A stretch of DNA of 57,317 nt from Alphaproteobacteria bacterium (GTDB lineage: Bacteria > Pseudomonadota > Alphaproteobacteria > Micropepsales > Micropepsaceae): the NCBI GenBank assembly GCA_947462105.1, contig CANHNJ010000016.1:1-57317 (forward strand), given 5' to 3'. This document shows, in pieces, positions 7,609 to 16,383 of the stretch. The position numbers and the translations under genes were made by a program. The notes under the pieces are model-generated. The model searched no databases. It was not told where the DNA came from and saw nothing but the letters and a program-made list of their open reading frames with translations. The number at the start of each line of letters is the position of its first letter. Position 1 is the stretch's first letter.

Positions 7609-7839
7609 AGTCTTTCCTCCCCTAGCGCGCGTCTTTTGACTCGCGTCGTTACAAGCACCGGAAATCTGTCAGGTTCGGCCCGGCAACACAATGTAATGCG
7701 TTTCGCAGGGACGCATTATATTTCGTATATTTCGTCATTTTCTGTCTCCGTTGCAGCGCAATAATGCCGGGCGCGGCGCGGCTTGCGGGCTTGGCAGGGT
7801 TGCCCTAAACGGAACACGGATTTTTTACACTCCCCCGCG

Positions 7840-8574
7840 ATGCTCGAAATAGACAGCCTGACCAAGCGCTTCGACGCCGTGACCGCCGTGGCCGGGCTTT
7901 GCCTGACCGTGCGGCCGGGCGAAGTGCTGGGTTTCCTGGGCCCCAATGGCGCGGGCAAGACCACCACTATGAAAATGGTGACAGGATTCCTGGTTCCCGA
8001 TGGCGGCGCGGCCCGCATCTGCGGCCACGACATCGTCACCGACACCCTCGCGGCGCAGAAGACGCTGGGCTACCTGCCCGAGGGCGCTCCCGCCTACGGG
8101 GAAATGACGCCGCGCGAATTCCTGGGCTTCATCGCCGATGTGCGTGGCCTCTCCGCCGTCGCCGCGTCCGCCGCCTGCGAACTGGCCGTGGCGCGTACCA
8201 GCCTGGAAAGCGTCTTCGACCGCCCGATCGAAACCCTGTCCAAGGGCTTTCGCCGCCGCGTCGGCCTGGCGCAGGCGATCCTGCACGATCCTGAAGTGCT
8301 GATCCTGGACGAACCCACCGACGGCCTCGATCCCAACCAGAAACATGCGGTGCGCGACCTGATCCGCCTGCTGTCGCCCGCCAAGACCATCGTGATCTCC
8401 ACCCACCTGCTGGAAGAAGTGGAAGCGATCTGCAGCCGCGCCATCATCATCGATAAGGGCCGCATCGTCGCTGACGGCACCCCTGCCGAACTGGCGGCGC
8501 GCGGCCCCAATGGCAAGCTGGACGATCTTTTCCGCGGCCTCACCTCCAGCGATGTGAGCGGAGCCGCCGCATGA
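7840..8574 (+). CDS. ABC transporter ATP-binding protein (GldA-like)
   Basis: A 244-aa ATPase with Walker A GPNGAGKTT near residue 37, signature LSKGFRRRVGLAQA, Walker B VLILDEPTDGLDPNQ and switch STHLLEEVE. It energises the exporter formed with the next three genes; this four-gene arrangement is the Gld-type ABC system, best known from gliding motility but widespread without it. The frame opens at 7783, but MLEIDSLTKRF at 7840 is the normal family start. The stop overlaps the permease ATG by 4 bases. Confidence 0.88.
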   Translation: MLEIDSLTKRFDAVTAVAGLCLTVRPGEVLGFLGPNGAGKTTTMKMVTGFLVPDGGAARICGHDIVTDTLAAQKTLGYLPEGAPAYGEMTPREFLGFIADVRGLSAVAASAACELAVARTSLESVFDRPIETLSKGFRRRVGLAQAILHDPEVLILDEPTDGLDPNQKHAVRDLIRLLSPAKTIVISTHLLEEVEAICSRAIIIDKGRIVADGTPAELAARGPNGKLDDLFRGLTSSDVSGAAA

Positions 8575-9305
8575 ATGCCGTCAGCGCCGTCTTCCGCCGC
8601 GAATTCGCCGCCTATTTCGCCACGCCGATCGCCTTTGTCTTCCTGGTGATCTTCCTGGTGGCGATGGGCGTCTTCACTTTCTATGTCGGGCATTATTTCG
8701 ACATGGGCGTCGCCGACCTCACCGTCTTCTTCAGCTACCATCCCTGGCTCTATCTCTTCCTGATGCCGGCGCTGGCGATGCGGCTCTGGGCCGAAGAGAA
8801 GCGCAGCGGCAGCATCGAGCTGCTGCTCACCCTGCCGCTGCCGGTCTGGGCCACGGTGCTGGGCAAGTTCCTCGCCGCCTGGGCCTTTGCCGGGCTGGCG
8901 CTGTTTCTCACCTTCCCGGTCTGGCTCACCACGCTCTATCTTGGCGCGCCCGACAATGGCGTGGTCCTGGCCTCCTATATCGGCAGTCTGCTGATGGCGG
9001 GCACGTACCTGGCCATCGGCGCGGCGGTGTCGGCCGCCACCACGAACCAGGTGATCGCCTTTGTCGCCGCCGTGGCGGTCTGTTTCCTCTTCACCGCTGC
9101 GGGCGCGCCCATCGTGATGGAATCGCTGTCGGGCTGGGCCCCGGCACCGCTGGTGGAGGCGGTCGCATCCTTCAGCTTCCTCACCCATTTTTCCGCCATC
9201 ACCGAAGGCGTCATCGACCTGCGCGACGCGATCTTCTTCCTGTCGCTGACCAGCCTGTTCCTGTTCGCCAACATGCTGATCGTCGAAAGCGGCAAGGGCG
9301 GCTGA
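8571..9305 (+). CDS. ABC transporter permease (GldF-like)
   Basis: A 244-aa integral membrane protein with about six hydrophobic segments, starting FRREFAAYFATPIAFVFLVIF as in ABC-2 permeases of the GldF/NosY type. The conserved WAEEKRSGSIELLLTLP segment follows the second transmembrane region. It is coupled by ATGA overlap to the ATPase upstream and by a 2-base gap to the GldG-like gene. Confidence 0.87.
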   Translation: MNAVSAVFRREFAAYFATPIAFVFLVIFLVAMGVFTFYVGHYFDMGVADLTVFFSYHPWLYLFLMPALAMRLWAEEKRSGSIELLLTLPLPVWATVLGKFLAAWAFAGLALFLTFPVWLTTLYLGAPDNGVVLASYIGSLLMAGTYLAIGAAVSAATTNQVIAFVAAVAVCFLFTAAGAPIVMESLSGWAPAPLVEAVASFSFLTHFSAITEGVIDLRDAIFFLSLTSLFLFANMLIVESGKGG

Positions 9306-9307
9306 CG

Positions 9308-11128
9308 ATGAAGCTTTCCACCCGCAGCTATTTCTGGTCCGCCCTGGGGCTCGCCACCCTCGCCTTTCTGGGGCTGAACATCTTCGCCAACAATTTCTTC
9401 ATCGACGCCCGGCTCGACCTCACCCAGAGCCGGCAATTCACGCTGTCATCGGGCACGCGCAGCATCATCGACCAGTTGCCGGAGCCGGTGACGCTGCGTT
9501 TCTATTTCTCGCGCAGCAACGCCGCCGACTATCCCGCCACCGCCGCCTATGCCAAGCGCGTGCGCGACCTGCTGGGCCATTACGCCGCCGTGAGCCACGG
9601 CAGGATCGTGCTGGAGGATATCGATCCCGCCCCGTTCACACCGGAAGAAGACCGCGCCACCGAGGCGGGCCTGCGCCCCATCCCGCTCGCCAACGGCACG
9701 GGCTCGATCTATTTCGGGCTGGAAGGCGTCAACACGGTCGACGACCGCAACACCATTCCCAACTTCGCGCCGGAACGGGAACCGTATCTGGAATACGACC
9801 TGACCTCGCTGCTGTTCCAGCTCTCGCATCCGGGCAAGCGCAAGATCGCGGTGCTGTCCTCGCTGCCTCTGACCCGCGCGCCGGACAGCGGCCAGCCGCT
9901 AGGCATCTATGCCGACCTGCAGCACGCTTATGATGTGCGGATGCTGCCCGACGAATTCCGCGAAATCCCGAAGGACACCAACCTGCTGCTGATCGCCCAT
10001 CCGCAGGAAATCACGCCGTCCAAGATGCGCGCCATCCTGCGCTATGTGCTGGGCGGCGGCCGCGCGCTGATATTCCTCGATCCAATGTCGGAACTGGTGC
10101 AGCAGGAGCAGACGCCCAGCGCGCCGCCATCCTCCGACCTGAACCTGCTGCTGCAGGCCTGGGGCGTGGCCTATAACCCGCGCGAACTGGTGCTGGATCG
10201 CGGCAACGCCCAGCGCATCCGCAATCCTGCCGATCCGCAGCGCGCGCCCGTGCCCTATCCGATGTGGCAGCACCTGACGGCGGAGAATTTCAGCAAGACC
10301 GACCCGGTCACCGCCAGCCTGACCGGCGTCAACCTGGCCAGCCCCGGTGCCCTGTCGCAGCGGGCCGGGGCGACCACGAAGTTCGAGCCGCTGCTGGTCT
10401 CCAGCGCCGACGCGATGCTGTATCCGCGCGACCAGGCGCTGCAGTTGAAAGACCCGGGCGCGCTGATGAGCGCGATCAAGCCGGGGGCCGCGCCGCTCAC
10501 CCTGGCCGCCCGCATCACTGGCCACGCCGCAGTTCCCGGCTTCGCATCGGGCAATATCAACATCGTGGTGGTGGCCGATACCGATGTGCTAGACGACCGC
10601 TTCTGGGCCCAGAACGATCCGCAGACCGGAACGCGCGCACCGTTCGCCGACAATGAAGGCCTGGTGCTGAACGCCATCGAGAGCCTGACAGGTTCGGACG
10701 AACTCATCACCCTGCGGGCACGCGGCAACACCGAGCGGCCTTTCACCGTGGTGCGCCGGATGCAGGCGGACGCGGAGGCGCGCTTCCGCGAAACCCTGGA
10801 TTCACTGCGCACGCGCCTGACCAATGCGCAGCAGCAATTTTCCCAACTGCAGCAAGGCGGCAGCGCCGCCACCCTGTCGGCCGAACAGCAGGCGGCGATG
10901 GACAGCCTGCAGCGCGAGATCACCGGCACACGGGCGCAGTTGCGCGACGTGCAGGCCAATCTGCGCGCCGGCATCGACCGGCTGGGCCGCATCCTGGCCT
11001 TCATGAACATCCTTTTGGTGCCGCTGCTGGTGGCGGGTTTCGCGCTGGTCTTCGGCGCCATCCGCCGCGCCCGCGCCAAGGGCAACCGCAGGAAGGCACG
11101 TCTTGAAGCTGAAGGGGGCGCAGCATGA
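9308..11128 (+). CDS. GldG-family ABC transporter auxiliary protein
   Basis: A 606-aa membrane-anchored protein. An N-terminal transmembrane helix (residues 12-30) is followed by LDLTQSRQFTLSSGTRSII, the GldG/ABC_transp_aux start, and a large periplasmic domain. Residues about 475-560 form a predicted coiled coil (RMQADAEARFRETLDSL then LRTRLTNAQQQFSQLQ). A second transmembrane helix (FMNILLVPLLVAGFALVF) and a basic tail close it. It probably couples the permease to a periplasmic substrate. The stop overlaps the DUF4340 gene by 4 bases. Confidence 0.87.
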   Translation: MKLSTRSYFWSALGLATLAFLGLNIFANNFFIDARLDLTQSRQFTLSSGTRSIIDQLPEPVTLRFYFSRSNAADYPATAAYAKRVRDLLGHYAAVSHGRIVLEDIDPAPFTPEEDRATEAGLRPIPLANGTGSIYFGLEGVNTVDDRNTIPNFAPEREPYLEYDLTSLLFQLSHPGKRKIAVLSSLPLTRAPDSGQPLGIYADLQHAYDVRMLPDEFREIPKDTNLLLIAHPQEITPSKMRAILRYVLGGGRALIFLDPMSELVQQEQTPSAPPSSDLNLLLQAWGVAYNPRELVLDRGNAQRIRNPADPQRAPVPYPMWQHLTAENFSKTDPVTASLTGVNLASPGALSQRAGATTKFEPLLVSSADAMLYPRDQALQLKDPGALMSAIKPGAAPLTLAARITGHAAVPGFASGNINIVVVADTDVLDDRFWAQNDPQTGTRAPFADNEGLVLNAIESLTGSDELITLRARGNTERPFTVVRRMQADAEARFRETLDSLRTRLTNAQQQFSQLQQGGSAATLSAEQQAAMDSLQREITGTRAQLRDVQANLRAGIDRLGRILAFMNILLVPLLVAGFALVFGAIRRARAKGNRRKARLEAEGGAA

Positions 11129-12180
11129 CCAACGCCCGCCGCCGCACGCTGCTGCTCCTGGGAAGTGCCGCGCTGATTTTTGGCCTGCTGTCCGGCTATG
11201 CCGTCTGGCGCCGCGCCGCCGAAGGCCTGCCCCGCTACACGCCGGAAGTCTTCCTGCCCGGCTTCACCGAGGCGGCTGGCAACGCCGCGCGGATCGAAAT
11301 CGCCGGGCCCGCCGGTACGTTCACGGTCATCCGGGAATCCGCCACCGGCTGGGTGCTGGACCGTGGCAACTTCCCCGCCGACTTCGATGAAATCCGCCGC
11401 ACGCTGATCAGCCTGGCGCAGCTCACCACCATCGCGCCCAAGACCGAGCGCCCCGACTGGCTGACCCATTTGTCGCTGGGCACGCCGCCCGCCGGCAATG
11501 GCACGCTGGTGACGGTGAAGAACGCCCAGGGTGCGATCCTGGCGCAGTTGATCGTGGGCACCCAGATCGATCTTGGCGACGTCAACGGCGCCAAGGGCCT
11601 GTTCGTGCGCCATCCCGGCGAGAACAGGGCCTATCTTGCCCGCGCCGTCTTCCCGGTGCGCGGCGATATCGGCTCGTGGATGAGCAAGCAGATGGCGCTG
11701 ATCGGGCCTGCCCGGCTGCAAGCGGTGGCGGTGACGCCGGCCACCGGCCCGGGCTTTACCGTCAGCCGCCCCACCGCCAACGACCCGGTGACGCTGCAGG
11801 GCCTGCCCGCCGGGGTGCAGCCCGATTTCCAGCTGGTCAACGAGATCGGCTTTGCCATCGCCACCTTTGCGCCGTCCGACGTCCGCGTGGCGAACGGCAT
11901 GGACTTCACCGGCGCCGCCCGCATCGTGGCGCGCAGCTTTGACGGCCTGGCCGTGACTTTCGATATCGTGCGCCGCCCCGACGGCATCTGGTCGCGCCTG
12001 AGCGCCGCCGGGACCGCCCAGGCGGCTGACATCAATGCCCGCGCCGGTGGCTTCGTCTTCCGGCTGCCGGAAGAAAAGGGCCGCGTGCTGCTGGTGGACC
12101 GCCAGCGCATGCTGACGCCGCCGCCCCAGCGCGCCCGTGAAGGCGTCATGCCCGGATCGGCACCGGCCGCCGCGCCGTGA
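11125..12180 (+). CDS. DUF4340 domain-containing membrane-anchored protein
   Basis: A 351-aa protein with one N-terminal transmembrane segment (RRTLLLLGSAALIFGLLSGY) and a periplasmic domain of the DUF4340 type: TFTVIRESATGWVL, FDEIRRTLISLAQLT and later WSRLSAAGTAQAADIN. DUF4340 proteins regularly follow GldG-like genes. It is the last gene of this exporter operon. Function within the transporter is unknown; a regulatory or substrate-gating role is inferred from constant linkage. Confidence 0.84.
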   Translation: MTNARRRTLLLLGSAALIFGLLSGYAVWRRAAEGLPRYTPEVFLPGFTEAAGNAARIEIAGPAGTFTVIRESATGWVLDRGNFPADFDEIRRTLISLAQLTTIAPKTERPDWLTHLSLGTPPAGNGTLVTVKNAQGAILAQLIVGTQIDLGDVNGAKGLFVRHPGENRAYLARAVFPVRGDIGSWMSKQMALIGPARLQAVAVTPATGPGFTVSRPTANDPVTLQGLPAGVQPDFQLVNEIGFAIATFAPSDVRVANGMDFTGAARIVARSFDGLAVTFDIVRRPDGIWSRLSAAGTAQAADINARAGGFVFRLPEEKGRVLLVDRQRMLTPPPQRAREGVMPGSAPAAAP

Positions 12181-12215
12181 TAGCGGCGCACGCCAGCGCC
12201 TGCTAGCCTTGTCCC

Positions 12216-12791
12216 ATGTGGGAAGGCATGACATTGGTGCCCGGGCGGACTTGCGGCGATTGCACCGTCTGCTGCACCTGGCCCACCATCGACAAGCCGG
12301 AAATCCAGAAGGCATCCGGTACGGCCTGCAAGCATTGCACGTCGCAAGGCTGTGACATCTACGAGACCCGCTATCCCATCTGCCGTGACTATCATTGCGC
12401 CTGGCGGGCGATGGAAATGTTCGATGAAAGCTGGCGGCCCGACAAATCCGGCGTGCTGCCTTATGTCGAGACCGACGGCATCGGCGAAGGCTTCGACTTC
12501 TCCATCGGCATCGGCCTGATGCTGCTGGACAACCCGCTGAAGCTCGTGCGCCAGCGCTGGTTCCATGATTTCGTGGTGACCGGGGTGATGAACTCCATTC
12601 CGATTTTCCTCGCCATTCCCGGGCCGCGCGGCCATGAGGCCGCCACCACCTCCCTCAATACCGAAGAGATGGTGGAAGCGATCCGGCGCGGCATGGTGAA
12701 GGAGCAGCTGGAAGCGGCGGTGAAGCTGCTGCGGGGCTGGGACTTCCAGCCCCAGACGCTGACCCACACGGGCAATGACGTCAGCAGCTAG
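12216..12791 (+). CDS. Cysteine-rich (YkgJ-like) protein, putative metal or Fe-S binding
   Basis: A 191-aa cytoplasmic protein. The N-terminal third holds CGDCTVCC (residues 13-20), CKHC, GCDIYETRYPICRDYHC, the Cys spacing of the YkgJ/UPF0153-like zinc or iron-sulfur binding family. The C-terminal two thirds show no recognised domain. It starts 35 bases after the DUF4340 stop and may share its transcript. Its 3' end overlaps the decayed urtE remnant by 4 bases. Confidence 0.7.
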   Translation: MWEGMTLVPGRTCGDCTVCCTWPTIDKPEIQKASGTACKHCTSQGCDIYETRYPICRDYHCAWRAMEMFDESWRPDKSGVLPYVETDGIGEGFDFSIGIGLMLLDNPLKLVRQRWFHDFVVTGVMNSIPIFLAIPGPRGHEAATTSLNTEEMVEAIRRGMVKEQLEAAVKLLRGWDFQPQTLTHTGNDVSS

Positions 12792-13310
12792 ACCGTCAGA
12801 TGCTTGCGCACATCGGGCTGGCGCAGGGCTTCCTGGTCGCCGGACGCCACCACCGAGCCACGATCCAGGATGACGAAATTGTCGGCCAGTTCGCAGGCAA
12901 AGTCGAAATACTGTTCCACCAGCAGGATGGCGATCTCGCCCTTGTCGCGCAGATAGGCGATGGCGCGGCCGATATCCTTGATGATGGATGGCTGGATGCC
13001 TTCGGTGGGCTCGTCCAGGATGATGAGCGAAGGCCGCATCACCAGCGCCCGGCCGATGGCGAGCTGCTGCTGCTGGCCGCCCGAAAGATCGCCGCCGCGA
13101 CGGTGCAGCATGGATTTCAGCACCGGGAACAGCTCGAAAACCTCGTCGGGAATGCCCGTGGCCCGGCCCCGAATGGCAGAGAAGCCGGATTCCAGATTCT
13201 CGCGCACCGTAAATCTCGCGCCCCTGCGGCACGAAGGCGATGCCGCGCCGGGCCCGCTCAAAGGACGGCATCTTGGAGATGTCATCGCCATCCCACTTGA
13301 TGCTGCCGCC
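12788..13310 (-). pseudogene. urtE: urtE remnant (urea ABC transporter ATPase), 5'-truncated and frameshifted
   Basis: The C-terminal part reads TVRENLESGFSA, LSGGQQQQLAIGRALV, LIILDEPTEGIQPSI and LLVEQYFDFACELAD, characteristic of UrtE. Upstream, in another frame, SIKWDGDDISKM and RRGIAFVPQGREI continue the same protein. The frames meet at 13210/13211, where GREI runs directly into TVRENL; the few residues expected between them are missing, consistent with a small deletion of 3n+2 bases. Everything before about codon 45, including Walker A, is absent. The 5' end joins a LuxR remnant on the other strand. Not functional. Confidence 0.85.
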
Positions 13311-13772
13311 CGCGATGGGCTGCTGGCCGCCAATGCCAGCGGCGCCGTGCTATGGGTGACGCCCAGGGGCGTCGAGCGGCTGGGCGGCGGCGATGACTGG
13401 CGCGCCGCAATCGCGCCAACGCTGGCACAGATCGTGGCCGGCAAGCTGGACGATGTGCAGTTGCCGGGCGCCAGCAGCCTCTTCGCCTCCTTCATCGGCG
13501 AAGCCCAGCCGGGCGAATATCTGCTGCGCCTGAAGGATGCGGGCGCGCCCAGCGAAAGCGCAGTGCTGAAAGAGGTCTTCGCGCTGACCGACCGCGAGGC
13601 CGAAGTGCTGGTCTGGATCGCCAAGGGAAAATCCAACCGCGACACTGCCGCGATCCTGGATTGCAGCCCACGCACCATCAACAAGCACCTGGAACAGATC
13701 TACCAGAAGCTGGATGTGTAGAACCGCACGGCCGCCGCCATGAAGGTGATCCAGGCGCTCTGCGAGCACTAA
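13310..13772 (+). pseudogene. LuxR-family regulator remnant, 5'-truncated with a premature stop
   Basis: The C-terminal part of a LuxR-type regulator: FALTDREAEVLVWIAKGKSN, then AAILDCSPRTINKHLEQIYQKLDV. A TAG at 13719-13721 interrupts it, yet the same frame continues with NRTAAAMKVIQALCEH and a natural stop at 13770-13772. NRTAAA is the usual continuation, so TAG probably replaced GAG. The N-terminal sensor domain is missing; the frame begins at the junction with the urtE remnant near 13310. The exact junction cannot be placed within about 15 bases. Confidence 0.82.
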
Positions 13773-13776
13773 CCGA

Positions 13777-14559
13777 TCAGAGGCCCAGGGCGGTCCGCAG
13801 TTCCGCCGCCGTCTTCACGCCGGATGCCGGTCCGCGCAACTCGAACTTGGCCGACGCAGCGAGACCGCCCGGAACCGGCACGGCATCGAAACCGATATCC
13901 GTCACCAGCCGTGTCGCAATCGCCAGTGCCGCCGCGTCGCTGGCCGCCAGCGGAATGCCCATCCAGGGGACCGGGCGCGCCGCCTGCTTGGCGAAGTCGG
14001 TATAGCCGGTGGCATTGAAGACGCGCACCAGCCGCACGCCCGGCAGATGGGCCGCCACGGCGGCGCCGGTACTGCCCGCCGCCTTGATCTCGGCTTCCGC
14101 CGCCGCGCCATCGCGCTGCAGGTTGAGATTGGTGGGCTCCATCACGATCTTGCCGCGCAGCGCCGCGCCATACTGCTTGGCGACGGCAGGCCAGGCGCCA
14201 TAGGGCACCGCGATGAAGATGGCTTCGCCATAGGCGATGGCCTCTTCACCCGTGCCAACGCGCGTGCCCGGCAGACGCTTGGCCTGGGCTTGTGCCAGGG
14301 CGGGATCACGATCCGAGAACATCACCTGGTGGCCGGCCTTGGCCCACAGCTCGCCCAGCGTGCCGCCGATATTGCCCGAACCGATGATGCCGATCCGCAT
14401 GGGCGCAGCGGTCTTCGGGATGGGATGGACAATGGGCTCGGCCACGAAAGGCCGCGCCGGGATCACGGCGTCCTGGGCGAAAGCCGGGGCGGCGATGAAA
14501 AGCGCGCCTGCCGCCAGCCCGGCGGCAATGACATGGCGACGCAAAAGCATGAAGGGCAT
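13777..14559 (-). CDS. Exported NADPH-dependent F420-reductase-like Rossmann oxidoreductase
   Basis: A 260-aa protein. A dinucleotide fold starts at MRIGIIGSGNIGGTLGELW near residue 54, with FSDRD at the end of strand 2 and later EAIFIAVPYGAWP, KIVMEPTNL and VRVFNATGY, as in the F420-dependent NADP oxidoreductase/NmrA-like group. It is preceded by an N-terminal signal peptide (LLRRHVIAAG then a hydrophobic stretch ending APAFAQ). The Arg pair suggests Tat export with cofactor already bound. The frame opens at 14649, but the start at 14559 begins the signal peptide. Substrate unknown. Confidence 0.78.
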   Translation of the reverse strand: MPFMLLRRHVIAAGLAAGALFIAAPAFAQDAVIPARPFVAEPIVHPIPKTAAPMRIGIIGSGNIGGTLGELWAKAGHQVMFSDRDPALAQAQAKRLPGTRVGTGEEAIAYGEAIFIAVPYGAWPAVAKQYGAALRGKIVMEPTNLNLQRDGAAAEAEIKAAGSTGAAVAAHLPGVRLVRVFNATGYTDFAKQAARPVPWMGIPLAASDAAALAIATRLVTDIGFDAVPVPGGLAASAKFELRGPASGVKTAAELRTALGL

Positions 14560-14608
14560 GGCGGTCTCCGTGGGTTGGGAATGCAACCGGAAGACCGCCA
14601 GCCTATCC

Positions 14609-16183
14609 CTACTCCTTGACCGGCACCAGACGCACCACCATGCCGACATTGCCGTTGGTCATGCCACTGGCGGGTGTATTGCCGGTGGGATTCTGCAGCA
14701 GGATGTAAAGCAGCCCGTCTGGCCCCTGCTTGATGTCGCGCACGCGGCCGACACGGTCGAGCAGCAATTCGCGCGACAGGATCTGGTCGTTCTTCACCAC
14801 CATGCGGAACAGCTTCATGCCGGTCATGCCGGTGATGAAGAGGTTGTTCTTCCAGCCCTTGTAATGGTTGCTGGTCAGGAAGGTGATGCCGCCCGGGCCG
14901 ATGGCGGGATTGAAGAAGGTCTTGGGCTGTTCCATGCCCGCCATCTCAACCTCGCTGATGCCCGGTTCCAGGCCACGGCTGATCTTGCCCCAGCCATAAT
15001 TGGCGCCGCGCTTGATGACATTGACCTCGTCGCCACCGGTGGGGCCATGCTCGGTTTCCCACAGATGGCCATCAACCGGATTCCAGGCCAGGCCTTCGGG
15101 ATTGCGGTGGCCATAGCTCCACACCGATTTCATCGCATCCGGCGTGTTGAGGAACGGATTGCCCGGCGCGGGCTTGCCCTCATCGGTGACGCGATGGATC
15201 TTGCCGAAAGGCTTGGAGAGATCCTGGGCGTCATAGAAGTAGTGACGGTCGCCCAGCGTCCAGTACAGGCGCTTCTGCTTGTCCCAAAGGAAGCGGATGC
15301 CGTAGTGATCGTTGGGCTGGGTGTATTGCTCGTTGGGAGCGCGGTAGATCTCCTGATTGTCCACCCACTCGCCGTCCTTGACGCGGCCGCGCACGATCAC
15401 CGTCATGGTCGGCGGCGCCGGATTGGGCGCGATGTTGGAGTTCGGGGCCGGCGTCACGCCGGGCCGCACATCGACATAGCCGAGATAGATCCAGCCATTC
15501 TTCGCGTAATCTGGGTGCAGGATGATGTCGAGGTTGCCGGCATCCTGGCGGACAAAGACCTTGGGCGTGTTGCGGATCGGCTCGGACGCCGTGTTCTTGA
15601 CGATATCGATGAAGCGGATCTTGCCGCCGCGCTCCGGCACGATGGCGGTCTTGCGGTCCGGCAGGAAGGCGATGCCCCAGGGCACATCCAGCCCCGCCGC
15701 CACGACTTCCATCTTGAAGCTGCCATTCTGGTGTTTCACCACCAGCCCGTTGGGATCGGGCATGACGGGCGCGGTGTTGTTCAGGCGGCCGCCGGTGATG
15801 CGCATGTAATAGACCAGCTGGTGCGCCAGGGCGTCGTTGATGCGGCCCTTGAAGGCGGGCATGCGCCCGGCCGGGAAGCCGGTCATGATCGAATTGACGA
15901 TTTCGTTGTCGGTGCGGTTGGCCAGGAAGGTGGCATCAAACAGGCTGCGCGCCCGGGGGGTGCCGACCAGGTTGGTGCCGTGGCAACCGGCGCAGGTGCT
16001 GCCGAAAGTGGTCGCCGCCGTGGACGGCGCGAAGGGCGACAGGCGGATATCCGGGTTGGGCGTCACTGGGCCACGACCGGCCTGTGGGCCACGGCCCGCC
16101 TCCGGCGCGGCCTGCTGCGCCACAGCGGCACCCATGATGGAAACGCCAGCCAGAAAAGCGGCGGCAACCAGAACTTTGCGCAT
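14609..16183 (-). CDS. Cytochrome c - PQQ sugar dehydrogenase fusion
   Basis: A 524-aa exported protein. A signal peptide (residues 1-22) is followed by a Gly-Arg-rich tract. A class I cytochrome c domain has CAGCH at 64-68 and a likely Met ligand in PAGRMPAFKG. The C-terminal 350 residues form a PQQ-dependent aldose dehydrogenase propeller (GLDVPWGIAFLPD, GNLDIILHPDYAKNGWIYLGY, YGHRNPEGLAWNP, LWETEHGPTGGDEVNVI, GANYGWG, GPGGITFLTS). The fusion lets electrons pass from PQQ to heme in one polypeptide. The frame reaches 16324, but Met at 16183 begins the signal peptide. A gap of 49 bases separates it from the upstream end of the oxidoreductase gene. Confidence 0.87.
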   Translation of the reverse strand: MRKVLVAAAFLAGVSIMGAAVAQQAAPEAGRGPQAGRGPVTPNPDIRLSPFAPSTAATTFGSTCAGCHGTNLVGTPRARSLFDATFLANRTDNEIVNSIMTGFPAGRMPAFKGRINDALAHQLVYYMRITGGRLNNTAPVMPDPNGLVVKHQNGSFKMEVVAAGLDVPWGIAFLPDRKTAIVPERGGKIRFIDIVKNTASEPIRNTPKVFVRQDAGNLDIILHPDYAKNGWIYLGYVDVRPGVTPAPNSNIAPNPAPPTMTVIVRGRVKDGEWVDNQEIYRAPNEQYTQPNDHYGIRFLWDKQKRLYWTLGDRHYFYDAQDLSKPFGKIHRVTDEGKPAPGNPFLNTPDAMKSVWSYGHRNPEGLAWNPVDGHLWETEHGPTGGDEVNVIKRGANYGWGKISRGLEPGISEVEMAGMEQPKTFFNPAIGPGGITFLTSNHYKGWKNNLFITGMTGMKLFRMVVKNDQILSRELLLDRVGRVRDIKQGPDGLLYILLQNPTGNTPASGMTNGNVGMVVRLVPVKE

Positions 16184-16324
16184 GCGTGTCCCCCCAGGAC
16201 GGTTTTTGTTGGGCAAACCATAGACTTTCCGCCGGGGTAAAAAAGCCCCGGGCGCGGCCGGAAATCTAAAAAAACCGGACAGAATCCGCCAAGCCAGCTT
16301 GTAAACACTGGCCACAAAAAGCAA

Positions 16325-16364
16325 ACGCCGCGCGGGCAGAGGGCCCGCGCGGCGTCTGTTTCTT
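16325..16364 (-). terminator. Hairpin terminator after the TonB receptor
   Basis: A 12-bp stem (ACGCCGCGCGGG at 16325-16336, complement at 16344-16355). On the minus strand it is followed by GTTTGCTTTTTG, typical of rho-independent termination of the receptor transcript. Confidence 0.8.
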
Positions 16365-16383
16365 GGCCTTGGCGACCCGGCGA

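Noticed and set aside
10255-13271. Long minus-strand frames opposite the Gld exporter
   Set aside because: Shadows of GC-rich coding DNA. Only the extreme right end (FVPQGREI) of one frame is real, as part of the urtE remnant.
14237-16240. 667-codon plus-strand frame
   Set aside because: Antisense to the oxidoreductase and cytochrome-PQQ genes; no family features.
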